A DNA stretch of 64,000 nt from positions 42,234,714 through 42,298,713 of the forward strand of contig CM049320.1 of the NCBI GenBank assembly GCA_026874595.1, given 5' to 3'. This DNA comes from Sipunculus nudus. Taxonomy: Eukaryota; Annelida; Sipuncula; Golfingiida; Sipunculidae. Positions 13,080 through 27,173 of the stretch are shown here, one piece after another. Positions within the stretch are counted from its first letter, which is position 1. Each line of letters begins with the position of its first letter. The position numbers and the translations under genes are program-made. The notes beneath the pieces were generated by a model. It saw only the letters and a program-made list of their open reading frames with translations, did not search any database and was not told the origin of the DNA.

Positions 13080-16000
13080 ATAATTATTATTATGCTAAAA
13101 GATCATAACGTATTGCTTGTCTTGCTTGATCATACGCCAGTTTTTTTTTCGTGTCAGTAAACTCAGTAAACACCGCCAGAAACTCATCAGGAACGATTAA
13201 TTAAAAAAAGTGTTAACCCACCCAAGAATAGTAATACATGTTAAAACCCTGTGATATGTTACCACTGAAATTTTCTGAATTCACAGTATATTGATCAAAA
13301 CAGAGTTTATTTGCAGGCATGATTTATAATTTGACCTTCATAAATAATTACTGATGTGTCCTAGCACGCAGGCCCATATGTGTACTCAGAAATTAAATGG
13401 GACTCGAACATTCTTTGCAGCTCTAGACAAGGGTGCGCAAAACATAGCGTTATGTTTATGTTAACGTTACGAGCTATGTTTCATGACCTTTATCAAAAAC
13501 GCTACATCATTCAGACCTGTAAATCTGCCCATAACATAATATTAAGCCATCAGAAAACAGAAAATGTAGTCATACAGAGAAGGAGAAGAGTTATGAGAAT
13601 AGCTCAACTGTACAGTGTCTGTTTATTTACACGGAACACAAAGACATCGACTTTTCTATATATCCAGGAATGTGGAGAAAGCATGGCTGTTTTATCCTTC
13701 AGAGATGCAGAAAATATCTTACATTCCATTATTTTTTAGTCAAAAACCAATCATGATACATATATAACCTTTCTTTAGATTGTTTTAGGAATAAGAGAAT
13801 ATTTATTATTTACTTCCTTTCATGTGGTTCCAAGAGCAATATTTTCCTCAAAATAGTCCACGAGACATCTTATTATTAAAGTGATGTGGCATCCCGCTGA
13901 CATACTATAACGATAACAGGGAATGAGAAAGGCAGTCGGTTAAGCGGACAGACACAATGAACTGGAATATTTATGAGAATAGACCGAGATGCAGTAATCA
14001 GTTTATTTGTAAGGATCATAAACATATCGACATATCCAAGGCGTCTAGAAGTCCAAGATTAACAAGGCATACGAGCTGTCATACCAATTACATGATTACC
14101 AACAACAACAGACGGATTTGGTCTTGACCAAAGGCGTGACATTCTGTACGCTAAATGGACTACTATTAGTGGGAATTTGATAAAATTATGTCATTAGCTC
14201 CTGTCTAGTTGCTATGGGCGATGGTAGATTAAGCTGGTAAGCCCTATCAGACCATGATGTGCTGAGGGTTTAAATAGCAGGTAATCCGGGTGTCCGGTCA
14301 GGAATCGCCTCTGGCTAGTGTCACCTGTATTCCTATGTTGATAATAATATGGAATTATATGTGGGAAAGAGTTACAAACCACTTGTGGTGAAAGGTGCTA
14401 TTTAGACGGTGCTTGCAAATACACCTTTATGTCCGCGACCATAAATTTAAAAACATTTAGTGTAATGGTAAATCAATCCTGCTTTTACAACCTGAAGGAC
14501 GTATTTGGGACAGATTTCCTTTCACACTGACACATCCTGCACGAGTTATGACAATTTGGCTAGAAGCGCATTAGCCACCTAATCTGATGAAACAATAAAC
14601 AATCTTCATGGATGGTGATTACGTGATTTACTCAAATGCAGTAACATTTCTCTCGATAATCCAAGGCAAATGTGAATGGGGAAATTCAGAAGATTGTGCT
14701 GTATGAAAATCAACCAACACAATAGTCAGCTCTAAAATTAGGCCCATTTCACAATGCATAGATTATCAGGTTCATTATCAGCTTTTTCTATTTATATGAG
14801 CCCAATCGAACGTTTTGCCAGTGTGGAAGCGACCTGCATAGATCGCTCTCCACACAAATAGCATTTGTTTCTTGTAGAGTGTTATGAAAATACAAACCGG
14901 GTTAGTCGGTATATTCACATTAGCAAGTTTCGTTTTAAAATTAATGAAATGAGAGACTCTAATTAAGTCTAATTATATGTAATATGTGATTCTTTATCAA
15001 GCGTCCTAAGACAGTATTCCTATCGCATACTGGGTAGCAGGAAACAGCGTTATGTTAATATGTACGTATAAAATGTACATGTATGAACAGATGTACCATA
15101 TATGAACCGCCTTAATGAAAAATATAAACAGTCAAATCTTGTTAGTGTCGGTAGTTTATGTATGTTATAGCTCTTATAATGTTCTTATCATAGAGATAAT
15201 TGTGTTATGGACATATTCTCCACACATTACTTATTTCTCTCATAAAATTCTTATCTTATAATTATTTTGTCACGGACATTTTTTATAAGGCCACATTAAA
15301 ACAATTAGTAGTCAGTGGGATGCTGTTGCTTGAAATGTTTTGAACAGAGTGTTTGTATTTATGTATATGTTAATGGTGTAGATTGATGGCTAGTGTGTGG
15401 ACTGGTAGCAGGCAAATAGCATTTTAATAGCATGGCATTACATAATCTATCGAGATAAAACGGTAGGCCCTATCGGTCACCGTAAATTTCTGGCCAATGA
15501 CCATTTTCTTACCCTTTGACCAAAATACATGAACATCGAAATTTCATAATATTTTGGTATCATAATTGGTGTAGCCTGTACAGTTTCCCTGAATCAGATA
15601 CCCTTTCCTGGAAAAAAATGTTATCTTGTCTTTACAACAAGTCATTTAAAGACCAAGAGAAACAATGCACTCGGCTTATATTAAGAACCTATCTGTAATT
15701 GTTTAAACTAACTTAAATTACTTGTAAAAATAGATTCTAAAATAGTCAAGAAACTATAATAATTTTATAGAACAAGAATACACAGAAAAAAAGGTCTGAT
15801 CACCCCGGCTTTTTCTGTGTATTCTTTTTCTACAACTATGTGCAATGGACCAGCATGGCTGTTCTCACATCTCACATTAAAATTTTTAATATGGCTAAAT
15901 TTGTGTTTTTAATGATGAGAACAAAGGAATAACTGGTGATTTTGTGAGCGTGGCCTTATTTTATATTTCAATTGGCCACAATTGTGTTAGTTTGACGCAA

Positions 16001-16980
16001 CCCGACGGTGGTAGCCATTTCGATAAAGCCTTTGATCTATGTACCAATTTTATAATAAATGGCCGGGTTTTACAAGACCTTCAGTTCGAACGAAAGTTTG
16101 AGGGTTGGATCAGTGATGTATCACAATGGATAACTGTGACCATTGTTGAGAAGTCTCCCATGAACGCACTAACAAAGTTCTGGTGTTCGATGCTGCTCTG
16201 TCGTTTCCAGGAATATTGGGAGAAAGGTAACGGAACCGTATAGGCATAATTTACAACCAAGGACTTTTTTAAACTTTCATTGTTTGGGATTCATAAAAGA
16301 TGCGCTAAAATCACCTACAGACAAAACGTGTGAACCCAAAAAAATCTCACTTAATCCTATTGAGATTCTCAGGGGAAAACAGATGAGAGCTTCCCTCTTT
16401 TTGAGTATTTAGAAGCAAATTCAAATACAAAAAAATCTAAATTGTTAAATTACTTTTGCCAATGATCAAAGCACTGTGATCTACGCTAAAGTTTAAAATG
16501 TCACCTTCAATGGGTCCTATTCACATACAAAGTATGTTAAATATACATGAGGTGTATTTCTTCTTCTTATAATGATAGGGTATCTGTCAATATTTCGTCC
16601 TCAGTCCGTCCGCTTACTCTTGTACACAATACAATTAACTTGCATTGGCCACGATCCGTGGACAAAACACAAACACCAAAAACACAGTCCTACTATAGTT
16701 AAAGATAATAACAAAGATCTTGGATGAGAAATTTATTTACTGAAAGTTAATTCTACTGGTTCTACAAAGTGAAGTAATAGCTCCTTCTAAAAACAATAAT
16801 AATTAAAAATAATAAAAATGATATGAATAATTAATATTCCTAGATAATACAATAACAATATACAAGAAAAAGTTAAGCTGAAGTTCCATGCGCAAATGCG
16901 GATTTCAGTGGGACAGTTTAAACGTACATAATAATCTATCATAGGTCGTTTGTTTTCTTTTAGTCATCCAACATGATTTA
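11220..16980. other. No gene recognised
   Basis: AT-rich DNA with a (CT)n microsatellite at about 13037-13080. A 119-codon frame at 13380-13739 and a 99-codon frame at 15944-16243 lack domains, plausible splice context and relatives I recognise. The segment at about 13590-13660 weakly resembles 13966-14040, probably an old local duplication. Confidence 0.45.
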
Positions 16981-16982
16981 AC

Positions 16983-16984
<2 letters not shown>

Positions 16985-17030
<46 letters not shown>

Positions 17031-17040
17031 ATATATATAG
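16985..17040. repeat. (AT)n microsatellite
   Basis: About twenty AT units, interrupted only near the 3' side by AAAC. Apparent Tyr-Ile reading frames through it are artefacts. Confidence 0.9.
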
Positions 17041-19965
17041 ACATACACATATGTGTTTCATGTTGTGTATGGTTTTTTTTTTATTATTAAAACATTTGTT
17101 AGCAGAGTCAATTACATAATGAAATAAACAATATTCCATCAATAAAAAATAATCAATATACACTATCCCTCTGGACAGTAGTAGGCCGTGTTTGATATGA
17201 GATAATCTGTTAATGGCACATTAATTAATTAAGCCTGATACCTCATTTCCCGCTTAGTATCGACTTCCATGTCCAGCTTCACTGAGGTGGGTGCCCACGC
17301 CTACGCGACACACGTTTACTCCCTCCACAACGGGCTTAAGGCAGAGCATGACTAATTATCCTCACTTTTACAGGACACGTTCCGACTGGCTTAGGTTGGC
17401 CGAAATTCTTTCGTGAGACAGCTTTTTCAGGGTTGTCACGTTCACAATTTGGATAAAATTGAGGTTAATGATTAACAGAGCCAGGCGCCCCGTTTACCAC
17501 TCCCACCTCTCCTACACACTCAGTTTAAAGGATACCTTTAACATTTAATAGTGAAGTCCCTGCTATTATTGACACAGCTTTATTGCTGAGATTTTTGTTA
17601 AGTGACTCTTGTTTCTGATGTATTGAGAAGTCACGTGAGCAATAAGCTTAAAACAATTCTAAGGACCCCGATAACCATACAAATACCAATCCAGATACCA
17701 GTCAGACCTGTGTCATTGTATGAATTGACAGACAACAACCGACGTCAATCAAAATTAGAAAGAGATAACTCAGCCATGAAGCTGGTTGTTTCTACAGTGG
17801 TACGGAATTTTTGGACATCTTTAGAAAACATTTGTTATTCACCTACCTGCGCAAATGCTGGAGGGCTAAGACCCTAAAAACATGGCATTGGTTTGTTTAA
17901 CGCAGGCAATCGCGTTAGTGCCACCGTAGTCCGTTGCTTCGGAATCCACCATTTGCCAAAGCAGCGTTTGACCTTGAAGACACAAGCCCAAGGACGTGTC
18001 GTGGTCAAATGGAGGAAGATGTTATATTGTATGTTTTTTTTATTATATAAACTACATTTTTATGTTTAAAAAGAAGGTGACATATAAATTTTGCCCAAGC
18101 AATAAAGACAAATATAAAGGATATTGTGTAAAATTGAAAGTAAATGTAATTACAACTTTATATTTCTGTTACAAGTGAGGATACACAAATGGCTATATGG
18201 CCGCTTTTGTAGAGTTCTCTTTGGGATGTTGAACTTTTTTGTTTCGGTTTTGTAAAAACTCAAGGTGAAAATTATTGAACTCCCCTTAACCAGATTATCC
18301 AGATATCTATTATATTTGTAATTGAATTTTAACAGCTGTGTCCCTCAAATATAAATTTCAAACATGTTTTACATAAATAAAATTTACTTTTCCAAATTAT
18401 GTTCAAATGCACAACCGGCATTGTTCAATGTACAAAAACAGTAGTTTTAGATTTATATGATATTTTCATTTCAGGAAACGTTTTCACTCAGCATATTAGG
18501 CATGTGTTAAGTTTCCTTTGTTGATGTCAGTTTTACCGTGTGAGGGTCACATGCAGTGCATTGACAACGAAGCGAAGGTGTGCAAAAGTTAACTATTACT
18601 CAAAATCCCGGAAAGTTACAAAGTCAATCTCCCATAAACAGAACTTTGTTTTGAGAAAAGTGCTTCCTTTAGGATACTGAAGGCGTTTTGAAGTGACCAC
18701 GATATCTGCATTACAGAATATTTAACAATGGAAATGTCTCGGGATTTTGAAGAAACAACAACAATATCTAAAATATATATAACTTTAGATTCCCTCAGTG
18801 GACGTGATGTGGTGGCGTAAGAACAGGAGGAACGTTGTTCCAACTTAGTCAAATCTATAATTAAACAAAATGGTAATAAAAATAGTACTCACAATAATAA
18901 TAATAATAAAAATAATAATAATTTTAATAATTTTAATAATAATAATAATTAATATCGATATTAAGGTACAAGAGTGCGTGTTTATAGTTTTTTCAGTTTA
19001 TGAGGATATTTCTTGTGATACATCCCCTTCAATGTCCATTTACATTTTTTTCGGATCGGACAGCAGGTTTGAAGTATTTTTAAATGTAAATGAACATAGG
19101 TAGCCACCGATATCATTTTCGCCAAGGAGTAGATTTTGGGTAATCATGCTACAGATGATTACCTATAACTAATCGGTTTATAAAACATAGTCAAATGTGT
19201 CCTCCTGCTTTATTCTAGGTCAGTATGTCAAGGTCGCATTGAAATAAAATGTATCATTATTTTTACTTGGAAGTCCGTTGGTATCGTATATGTAAGTTTT
19301 GTATTAAAGTCACAACTTCATCTAACTTTTATTTTTTTTAAAAATCCATAATAAGTTCTCTCTCTCAATTCAAATTGCTTTCAACAAAGCCCTTTCATAT
19401 TACCACAAACAATCAGAGAAGTCGTGACAAGCGTCATCAATATTCTCTGTTCCTGATGCTAACGTTATAAATAACTGCTAGCGTCAGGTGTTTCACCGTA
19501 AATTATAGGGTGACATGATACAAACCAAATATAAGAAATACATCCTATTAACACATGCACACCCTTCTTTTATAAACACACGCCTCAAACTCTGGTCTCA
19601 GATGTAATAAGTCCCCGTCTTCGTTGCCTTCTGTAATATTAACGATTCCCTGACCTTTCGTTATTGTGGATCAGTCATTATTTATGCGACATCAATATCT
19701 TTTTTTGTATCTCTGTTGGTTTATGTTCGTACAACAACAAAAATTCACGGATGGATATCAACACTTTTTTGTCTGGAGAAGTAAGGAAGATGTGTTTAAA
19801 ATTTTGGTACCATGTGGATAAAAATCTAAAACATGCTGCGGTTGTTTTTTTCTATAATCTGACCATATGAAACAAACAGACCATCAGCTAGCTGTCTACA
19901 GATAAATATTATACTTTAGTAAACGTATGCGCCCACGGAGGTCGATTTGACAATCAAGGAAGCTG
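17041..19965. other. No gene recognised; (AAT)n-rich tract
   Basis: Contains an imperfect AAT/TAATA-rich stretch at about 18890-18955. The 21-bp word around 17546 (TTTAATAGTGAAGTCCCTGC) also occurs at 27723 next to a candidate promoter. No coding exon could be supported. Confidence 0.4.
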
Positions 19966-20059
19966 TTTTTGAAACACAGCGTATCTTTTTTATCAAGCAT
20001 TGGTCACGTAACTTGCGATATAGGTCCCTATCTACTGTTGTCTTTAACACTGTTTGATA

Positions 20060-20215
20060 GGTATCGCCACCAGGGAAGTTTGCACAGTTCCACGAATGTT
20101 CTGACCAATGCAAGCGAAGTTTCAAACTTAACGATAAATAAGACCTGTGACAATATCTTTCATTGGTCGGTTCATTCTTGGCACAGTGCTAACCTCCCTG
20201 GTAGCGATCTATCTA
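20060..20215. repeat. Inverted coding-like duplication
   Basis: The complement of about 20060-20107 aligns with about 20159-20206. Both read CATTGGTC at the start, then a TTC-TGG step, then CCCTGGT and GCGAT. Translated outward, each arm gives a His-Trp-Ser ... His-Ser-Trp ... Ala-Asn-X-Pro-Gly-X-Asp pattern. Several differences between the arms fall at third codon positions. The arms are separated by about 45 nt. This could be two head-to-head paralogous exon fragments or a palindromic element. No family was recognised. Confidence 0.45.
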
Positions 20216-20279
20216 AGATCACTATGGAAACCGTGGTTAATATATATGGAGGGAGTTCAGGATCGAATGTAACGTAGCT

Positions 20280-23200
20280 ACTGCGTACGGAGTGTAAAAG
20301 TATGTTGGCCAATGATTAGAGCAATGACGCAGGTGAATAAATGAGCAGTGAGTGAACAAACGATGAAAAGCAGAATGAGAAAGAACCAGCAGTTTAATTC
20401 ATCATCACATGAAACCCAAAAAGAAAAGATAATGACAAACGTCACTGCTATTTTTAACCTGCGCGATGCAAAAGTTATTGTTTTCACTCGATTCTGTGTG
20501 TGTGTGTGTGGTTGGGTGTGTGTCCGCACGATTTCTGGAGGTTGGTATTGTGAAAATTTCCAAGAAGTTCAATTTGGTTGTAAATTCAAGCGTGAATAAC
20601 CCCGGAATGACTGTTTTTGGGGGTTTTAACTTTTATAGCACATATGTTTAAACTAGGATGTAGCATGTGACGATTACGCCATCGAGATCGAGTCATGACG
20701 TCACGGAGGACAATTACGTCTTTCCACGTGCCTTTTCCCTGAAAATGTCAGTATACCAACGTACATCAAGGAGGGTGTTGGCGGGGGGCGTGATTTTTTG
20801 TTCGTTATGTTAATAGTCAAGGACAGCAATACCACGATGTCCAGGGTGTCGTCCAAATATTGTCAGTTAAAATGTTCCCAGGAATAACACGGCTTTCATT
20901 AACATTCCATGGCTCCAACTTTCTTCCTTTCAACTTTCAACACTTTCTTCCGCGCAGGGATGTCGTCCCCATATCGGACGCTATTTTATTATACATTGAT
21001 ATGACTCGATTAACGGTTTAACACATATTATCGGATAGACTTATTGGTAGTTATTGTAACTGACAAGTAGAAAAATATTTTTCTCTGAACTTCATTCACT
21101 GCATGGCTGTTCTTAGTTTTTATCAGCATGTTTGCAGGAAAATGGCTTGTTTAAATGGATCGCACCTTCATGTTCCTTAGAAGCCAGAGACATGCTGGAC
21201 AGAAAGAAACGCACTTTAAAGATGTTAATTAGGAAATTTCCATGAAACTTAACCCTATTGCCAAGTACATCGATGTTAGTGTCATCTGAACCTGTGAACG
21301 TTGTGCGATTAAACTTTTCTATTTAGATTGCAACTTTGCCAAACAAGAACAGAACTAGGAATATGCTTTCTAAGAAATACAAGACTCCGCCATGTGGGGG
21401 TGCCCCTTGTGAGATGCTCCCACATCCCAAGGTTCACTCGTGCGTAAGTAAAAGTGTACGTTTATGAATATTCCTGAATGACGTACCTGCTTCCAGATCA
21501 TGTTCCGGATACACACCAAAATCTAATAAATTCATTCTTAGCCTATTCCTAAGATGCACTGAAAAATTCACGTGATTCCATTCATGATTGCGTTAACTAT
21601 ATTGTAAAAAAAGCACACACACATGAATACACCCACGGGGATGAACGCGTAGTCTAAAGGCAACAAGGTGAGCAAATTAAAAAAAAAATGAAATAAACCG
21701 CTCAACACTTATTACATACGATCGAGTACGTTCGTTTCTAAGGATGGGTAGACCATTGTAATTACTCATGAGCCAATTTTTTTCATTTAAGTATACGATT
21801 GCTGAAAATGTAAAATTTACTTTTTGTAAATGGCGAAAAATTTATATATAAACACCATTATGGAAAACTAAACATTAATAAAACATGAACCGATAATAAA
21901 TTACAATTCTCATGATAGATGTAATACAAGCACAAATAATATCAATATAATGCCGAAATAACGACAAATCTACCAACGCAAGAAGCGTTCTATATAAAAC
22001 GTCCCCACTGTTAAAATAATAGATAAAAACAGTGAGTGGTGTTCAGTGGCATGTCAACACCTACCTCACAGGGAAACTAGAACCATTTAAACTGATTCCA
22101 AAGTCTCCATTACCTTCAAGCGTTGTCATTTCAACTGATATCGGCCTGTTTTAACGCGACATGAATGGCATGCTTTTAGCGTCGGCGGGGTTAATGGGCT
22201 TAAATAATTCTAAACCCCGTGGGTTTTCTTACTCTGACGAGAGACTGGGTGTGCCGATTACCACGTGACCTGTCAGAAACACACGACGCCCCAAGTCAAA
22301 TATGGATGCCCTGTCATCTGTGACACCACAAGCCAAAACAGGCTGCATGTTAATTGATCCAACAAATCGACAATGCAGTTTGTCAGTTGGAATCTAGCGG
22401 CATATTATTACCGTAACTAGCAAATAGACATTTTGGTGGCAGTGCAACCGATACACTTCAGATCAGTTATAACAACAGCAGAAGTGAATGCCCTCGATGT
22501 ATTTTCAAATTATTTCACTTAACACATTTGTTATCTGGTTTGTCCATTTGCAAACGTATAGATATAAATAGTTGGGCGGATTATTTGACAATTAAGATGT
22601 CTAAATAACTGAGCTTAATTTGTCGTTTTGGTAAACTTTGATATTTTCAGATATTGTGCCTTTTTATGTTTTTTAGACTTCCTGTTAATTTCTTGGTATG
22701 ACACGTAATGGTAAACAAGAAAAGATGATGACCAGAACAAAGTATACAGCTGGTACCTGCAATTTTTATTTTGAAAAAGAGCTTGAGTATTTTTCCTGTA
22801 GTTATATTATCCTCGAATTTCTTACCTTAATACAAGCGTTATTAGCTTAAGTAAATTGACAGAAATGAGGTCAAGATATGATTATATTTAAGTAAAACCA
22901 GAGTTTAAGGAAGGCTTTGTGAAGGTTGTAATGTATTTAAGATCATCTGTCGATTGACAGATTTTTTTTTGACACGGTAATTTTCTTATTACCGTATGTG
23001 TGAAAAGACACCACCAGGGCTTTACTGAGTAAACAATTGTAATCAGACCAATGAGAGCGCGTTTTTTTTTTATCTGCGACATCCAGTACTCGTTTGTGTG
23101 ATATTTGGTCCTATGCCAGCCATGGTGTAGAGACTCCGAAAAACTTGCTTAATAAAGCAGCTGTTAAAACGAAGGAGACATGCAGTGTAGATTAATGTAC

Positions 23201-23405
23201 AGCCAAGTATAATCTGAAGACAGATCAACGGCTGCTTTGCTTGCAAGATTCCCACGAGATGCTCCGTCATAGCGTCTTCGTCACGGAGAGTACTAGATTT
23301 AGTAAGGAAAACGAATCCCTCTGGGGCGTTGTGCATTGATAAAAAAAAACCAGAATGTTCACTGTGCATTTACAGCTACTGCTGTTCCCACGCTGCTCTT
23401 GATGT
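20280..23405. other. No gene recognised
   Basis: AT-rich DNA with a short (GT)n tract at about 20494-20524. Open frames near 20278-20650 run through that repeat and look spurious. I see no domains or splice-supported exons. Confidence 0.4.
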
Positions 23406-23410
23406 AGTAA

Positions 23411-23704
23411 GGCCAAAAAAAATAAAAGGTATGATTCTTAGTCACCGCCCGCGTCAAATTTAACCCCCGTATCCAAAATTTTTGTTTCTATTTTCATCTT
23501 TCAAGAGGATAAAATATTACAATTTTGATAAGATTTCCTTTGCTATGTAGTGCGTTTACCTGTTTAGCAAACAATTTCTGTTATATTCAAGATTTTCCCT
23601 GATCATAAGACATTTTTATCAAAATATACAAAAAAGGTTAAAAAAAATAAAATATCGCCCCCCGCACTGAAAAAAGTTCCTAAGAACCAAACCTTTCTTT
23701 GGCC
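23411..23704 (-). mobile_element. Harbinger-like MITE, copy 1
   Basis: The element begins and ends with GGCC, as TIRs of the form GGCCAAAnAAA. It is flanked on both sides by TAA, fitting the 3-bp TWA target duplication of PIF/Harbinger transposons. Its complement aligns with 44964-45309 over most of its length, including the subterminal GGGGGTT-TTGACG-GGGCGGTG block and a central TTTTGATAAGATTTCC-like stretch. At about 295 bp it is too short to encode a transposase. Confidence 0.7.
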
Positions 23705-24611
23705 TAAAAGTCCCTTTGTTTCATGTCCTACGCAAATCTTGTCAGAAATTTCAGAAAGGAGTAACGTTACCCGCTACGGCCGTTGTAACACTCAGACCTT
23801 CATGAATCACCTGATAATAAGTATTTCAGCTAATGAAAATACAGGGCTAAGATACCCAGATACCGGAAACTGACCCTTGACGCAGTACAATGAAATCCAG
23901 GTATATAATACCACTACACTGAATGCGCCTACGCGTAATGATTATCTCCCAACCGAAGATCATTTGTAAAAACACACCGGTGTCAGGGCAGATCGTGTAT
24001 TTACGTGGGGATCGATGTCTGCAACTGCTTGTGATTTTTTTTTTATTAAGATGGTCATTTGCAATAAAGATTAGTTTTATAACAGGTCGAGAAAACTACC
24101 TCAGGTGATTTGAAAACTGATCAACAAATGGTAAGTGTCCGACTTTAAATGTTCATTAAACTGTCAATTAAAAGTTCATTTATCGGACGTCTTACAATCT
24201 GAGTCCCAATAGAAAATATTTTACAGCTAGGATGTGCGAGCCAAATTTGTGAAGAAGTGGTAAATGAATATATGTGAAGAGAAAAAGGCTAATCAGATTT
24301 GGAAATCTGGAAACTCATCTGTAAAGCAAACCTATGATAATAAACATAATAACCAAGTCCTAGCCACTGTTTCTGCCTCAGTCAGGAAGGTATGCGTTCA
24401 TCCCCGTTCGTGTGTGTTCTTGTGCGTGTGTTTGTTCACAACATACACCACGCAGTAATGTACGGAATCTAATAAATTTTCGGGGCATTTAGGGAATGAA
24501 CCTAGAAATGTTGGTTGAATAAGTGAATCCAAACAAGCTTTAGTGGGCATCCCGCAATAGGGATACCCAACATGGCGGAGGCTTGCATTACTTAGAATAC
24601 AGATTTCTAGT

Positions 24612-24782
24612 TTATTGATTCGTTTTGTTCAGTAGGTTACCCGCCTCAGTGACCTTACTGGTGTGATCGTAATAAACCTCTACGATTTGGCCCTCGGGCT
24701 CGTAGTTTTGAATATACACTATTTCGCAGACATTCAAATTTGTGCGGTAGGGCATATTTTGCAGTCGTAATCGGTTGACCCT
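24612..24782 (-). CDS. Possible terminal exon of an unrecognised minus-strand gene
   Basis: On the minus strand an acceptor-like CTTTCTCAG precedes an open phase-0 stretch that ends in TAA overlapping AATAAA (complement of 24611-24616). The frame reads as plausible protein (for example QNYEPEGQIVEVYYD), with varied amino acids and no low complexity. There is no recognised domain and no partner exon. It could equally be a retrogene or transposon fragment, or chance. Confidence 0.25.
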   Translation of the reverse strand, partial: RVNRLRLQNMPYRTNLNVCEIVYIQNYEPEGQIVEVYYDHTSKVTEAGNLLNKTNQ

Positions 24783-25587
24783 CTGAGAAAGCTGCAGTTT
24801 ACTGAACCCTTTTATCTGTAGCAACTTTATATTTGTGTCCTTCACATGTTTGTGACTTGTAATCATAATTTCTCATTCATTTGATTCATAGCGTCCTGTT
24901 TTATTCCCACGACAAGCTAAAGAAATTCCCTTGCATTTAACCTGACACGGTATGAGATGTTACGTTGCTCCTTTGAATCTCTTTTTGGTTTGACTACATT
25001 TTATAGTGAGAGCGGGATATATGTTACATTTCTTCGTTGGAACATTCATGGGGTGTTAGATTTATATCCCTAATCTCTGCCAGCAGCTGAAACGCGGAAA
25101 TAGCGAGATCTCGTCTAATGAAGCGACTGGTGAAGCCCAAATTATGCTTCGTCTTGCTTCTACCATCTCAATTGGTTATAATGAGACAAAGAAAACATGT
25201 CTCATAACCTTCGGCATGCAAAACGTGTAGCCAAAGTCGTTCTCTCGTGTGATGGGGCCACTTCTAAAGAAAAAAAGGTCATTTAACTCTTCTCAGGAAA
25301 CGCCCTATACATTTAACAGGTCCTGTCGGGGTGCGGTGTAAAGTATAAATAGTGCTTTGCGATTATTAATGGCCACTGCATATAAAACGTTTATATATAA
25401 GACGCACATTGCAGTATTCTAATTACAAACAGGGAACCGAGCGAAAATTAAGGCGCGTCTTTGAGCATCTTTGAACGCGTCTTTAGAAGTTACCTTCTCT
25501 TTACCTGTCAAGAAGAAAACCTACTCCGTACCTATCTAACATTAAATCCCTCCGCGACCAAGTTCGGCGTGTATTCTAAAGATAAAC

Positions 25588-25700
25588 AGGTTTTTTTTTG
25601 GTTTATTGTCTGATATCACTCCGTCAGCGTCCCATCGGTCAGAATGGGATTCGAACTACAGACTTCGGGTCACAAGTCCAGTGCCACCACACTCCATGAG
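25588..25700 (-). mobile_element. tRNA-derived SINE fragment
   Basis: The minus strand carries a tRNA-like core, GGACTTGTGACCCGAAG, followed by GTAGTTCGAATCC (B box). About 60 nt further on it ends in an A-rich tail. The 5' acceptor half does not pair, so this is a SINE relic, not a tRNA gene. Confidence 0.5.
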
Positions 25701-27170
25701 TTTATTAGAAAAATATCCTGCACACTTAATAGTCATTTACTGTCCGCAGTATGTCCTAATGGAACCGATGGCAAATTTATATTGAGGTATAAAACCTCTA
25801 GGATTGGGGTATAAAAACGATTAGTTTTCAATGACTGATCTTGAATGATAGAGTTCATCCCCGGACGCCTAAGCTTTGAAATTTTGATGTCACATCTACA
25901 GCGTTTTGAAATTTAAAAAAATGTGTAATTGCGTCATATGAATTCCTCATATGAATGTTTTTTTATGGAATTTATTTTTTTTCAGATTATTTATGGGGTT
26001 TGGGTTGTGCTTAAATAGATCTTTTGCTAGGAACACTTATACACACCGACTCCCTTTGTCAGGAATCGGAAAACACGTGTGCCATGTTCGGGTCAAATTA
26101 CCCATCATCGTGGGTTTTGTCTACAGAAATCCAGAGACTCATAGAAATACCTGATCATTAAAAAATGTAGTTTTTTTAACTCTCATAACGTAAAATATTA
26201 AAAAATGATCATTATTATCAGTATAATGGACCCTAACACTTAGTTTCAGTGGTCACCGAAAGGTGTCTCTGGTACGGTGGCACAGACCTGTTAAGCTAGC
26301 CTCCCAGATTGTCTGGGATCAGTAGATGTGAGGGTGCCACCGGTTGGATTTTCATCACGCCAGAAAAAATCGGTAGATGCGAATTTATTGGAAATAAATT
26401 ATTTCTTTCATCCTTCATGGCGACAATAAAAATCCAGGAGACGAAACCAGAAAGTACTAAAATGGACAGAAATTCTGGTGGTGTGCACGCTTAATTAGTA
26501 GGTGTGCGGGCATTTGTTTCTTCAACGTTACTGTCAGATTTTTCCAGTCGATAAAAGAGAATCGGCGGCAAAAAAATTATAGATGGGAAGCCGGCTTCAA
26601 AGGTATTTTCTCTGCAGACATGTCTATTAACAAATGTAGATGGAAGTTTTATACAAATACGTGCCTCTGTGGGGATCTTAAGTGCTTCAAATTCCGATGG
26701 GAAAAAATGAATAGATCCACTTGTGCGGTCCTTATATGGTAAAATGTCTATTACGTGAGGTGCGCGTCACAAATTACAATTTATTTCGTTTAAGTCTCGT
26801 TACTTTTTTTATTTAGAAAATATAATGTAAATATGCCACACTAATGGTGCAGGTGATTTCTCTAATTCTGCTTAACTTTTTACAAAATCTATGAACATCT
26901 GAAACTGTAAATATGATAATGCATAATTTGGAATACACAACCCTCATCTTTTAAGACATATCTAGGTACATTATATATTTCAGTGTTTTATCAAAATAAT
27001 GTGAAGTGTATATACTTTTTTTTATTTCAAAACAATACAGATACATAAAACAAATGTAATGATACAGTACCGAATAAATAACACTGCACACGGACAAGAT
27101 ACATAATAGTATACTCCTACAAGAGTTCAATATACGATATTTTTATCATGCCGAGTAGAGTAACATTTAT
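25701..27170. other. No gene recognised
   Basis: AT-rich, with short open frames that lack domains. GGTGGCAC and GGTGCCACC words near 26276-26342 hint at a small inverted repeat, but I cannot define an element. Confidence 0.35.
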
Positions 27171-27173
27171 AAT

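Noticed and set aside
15944-16243. 99-codon frame with fairly protein-like composition
   Set aside because: Starts only at GTG, with no domain, splice pair or polyadenylation context.
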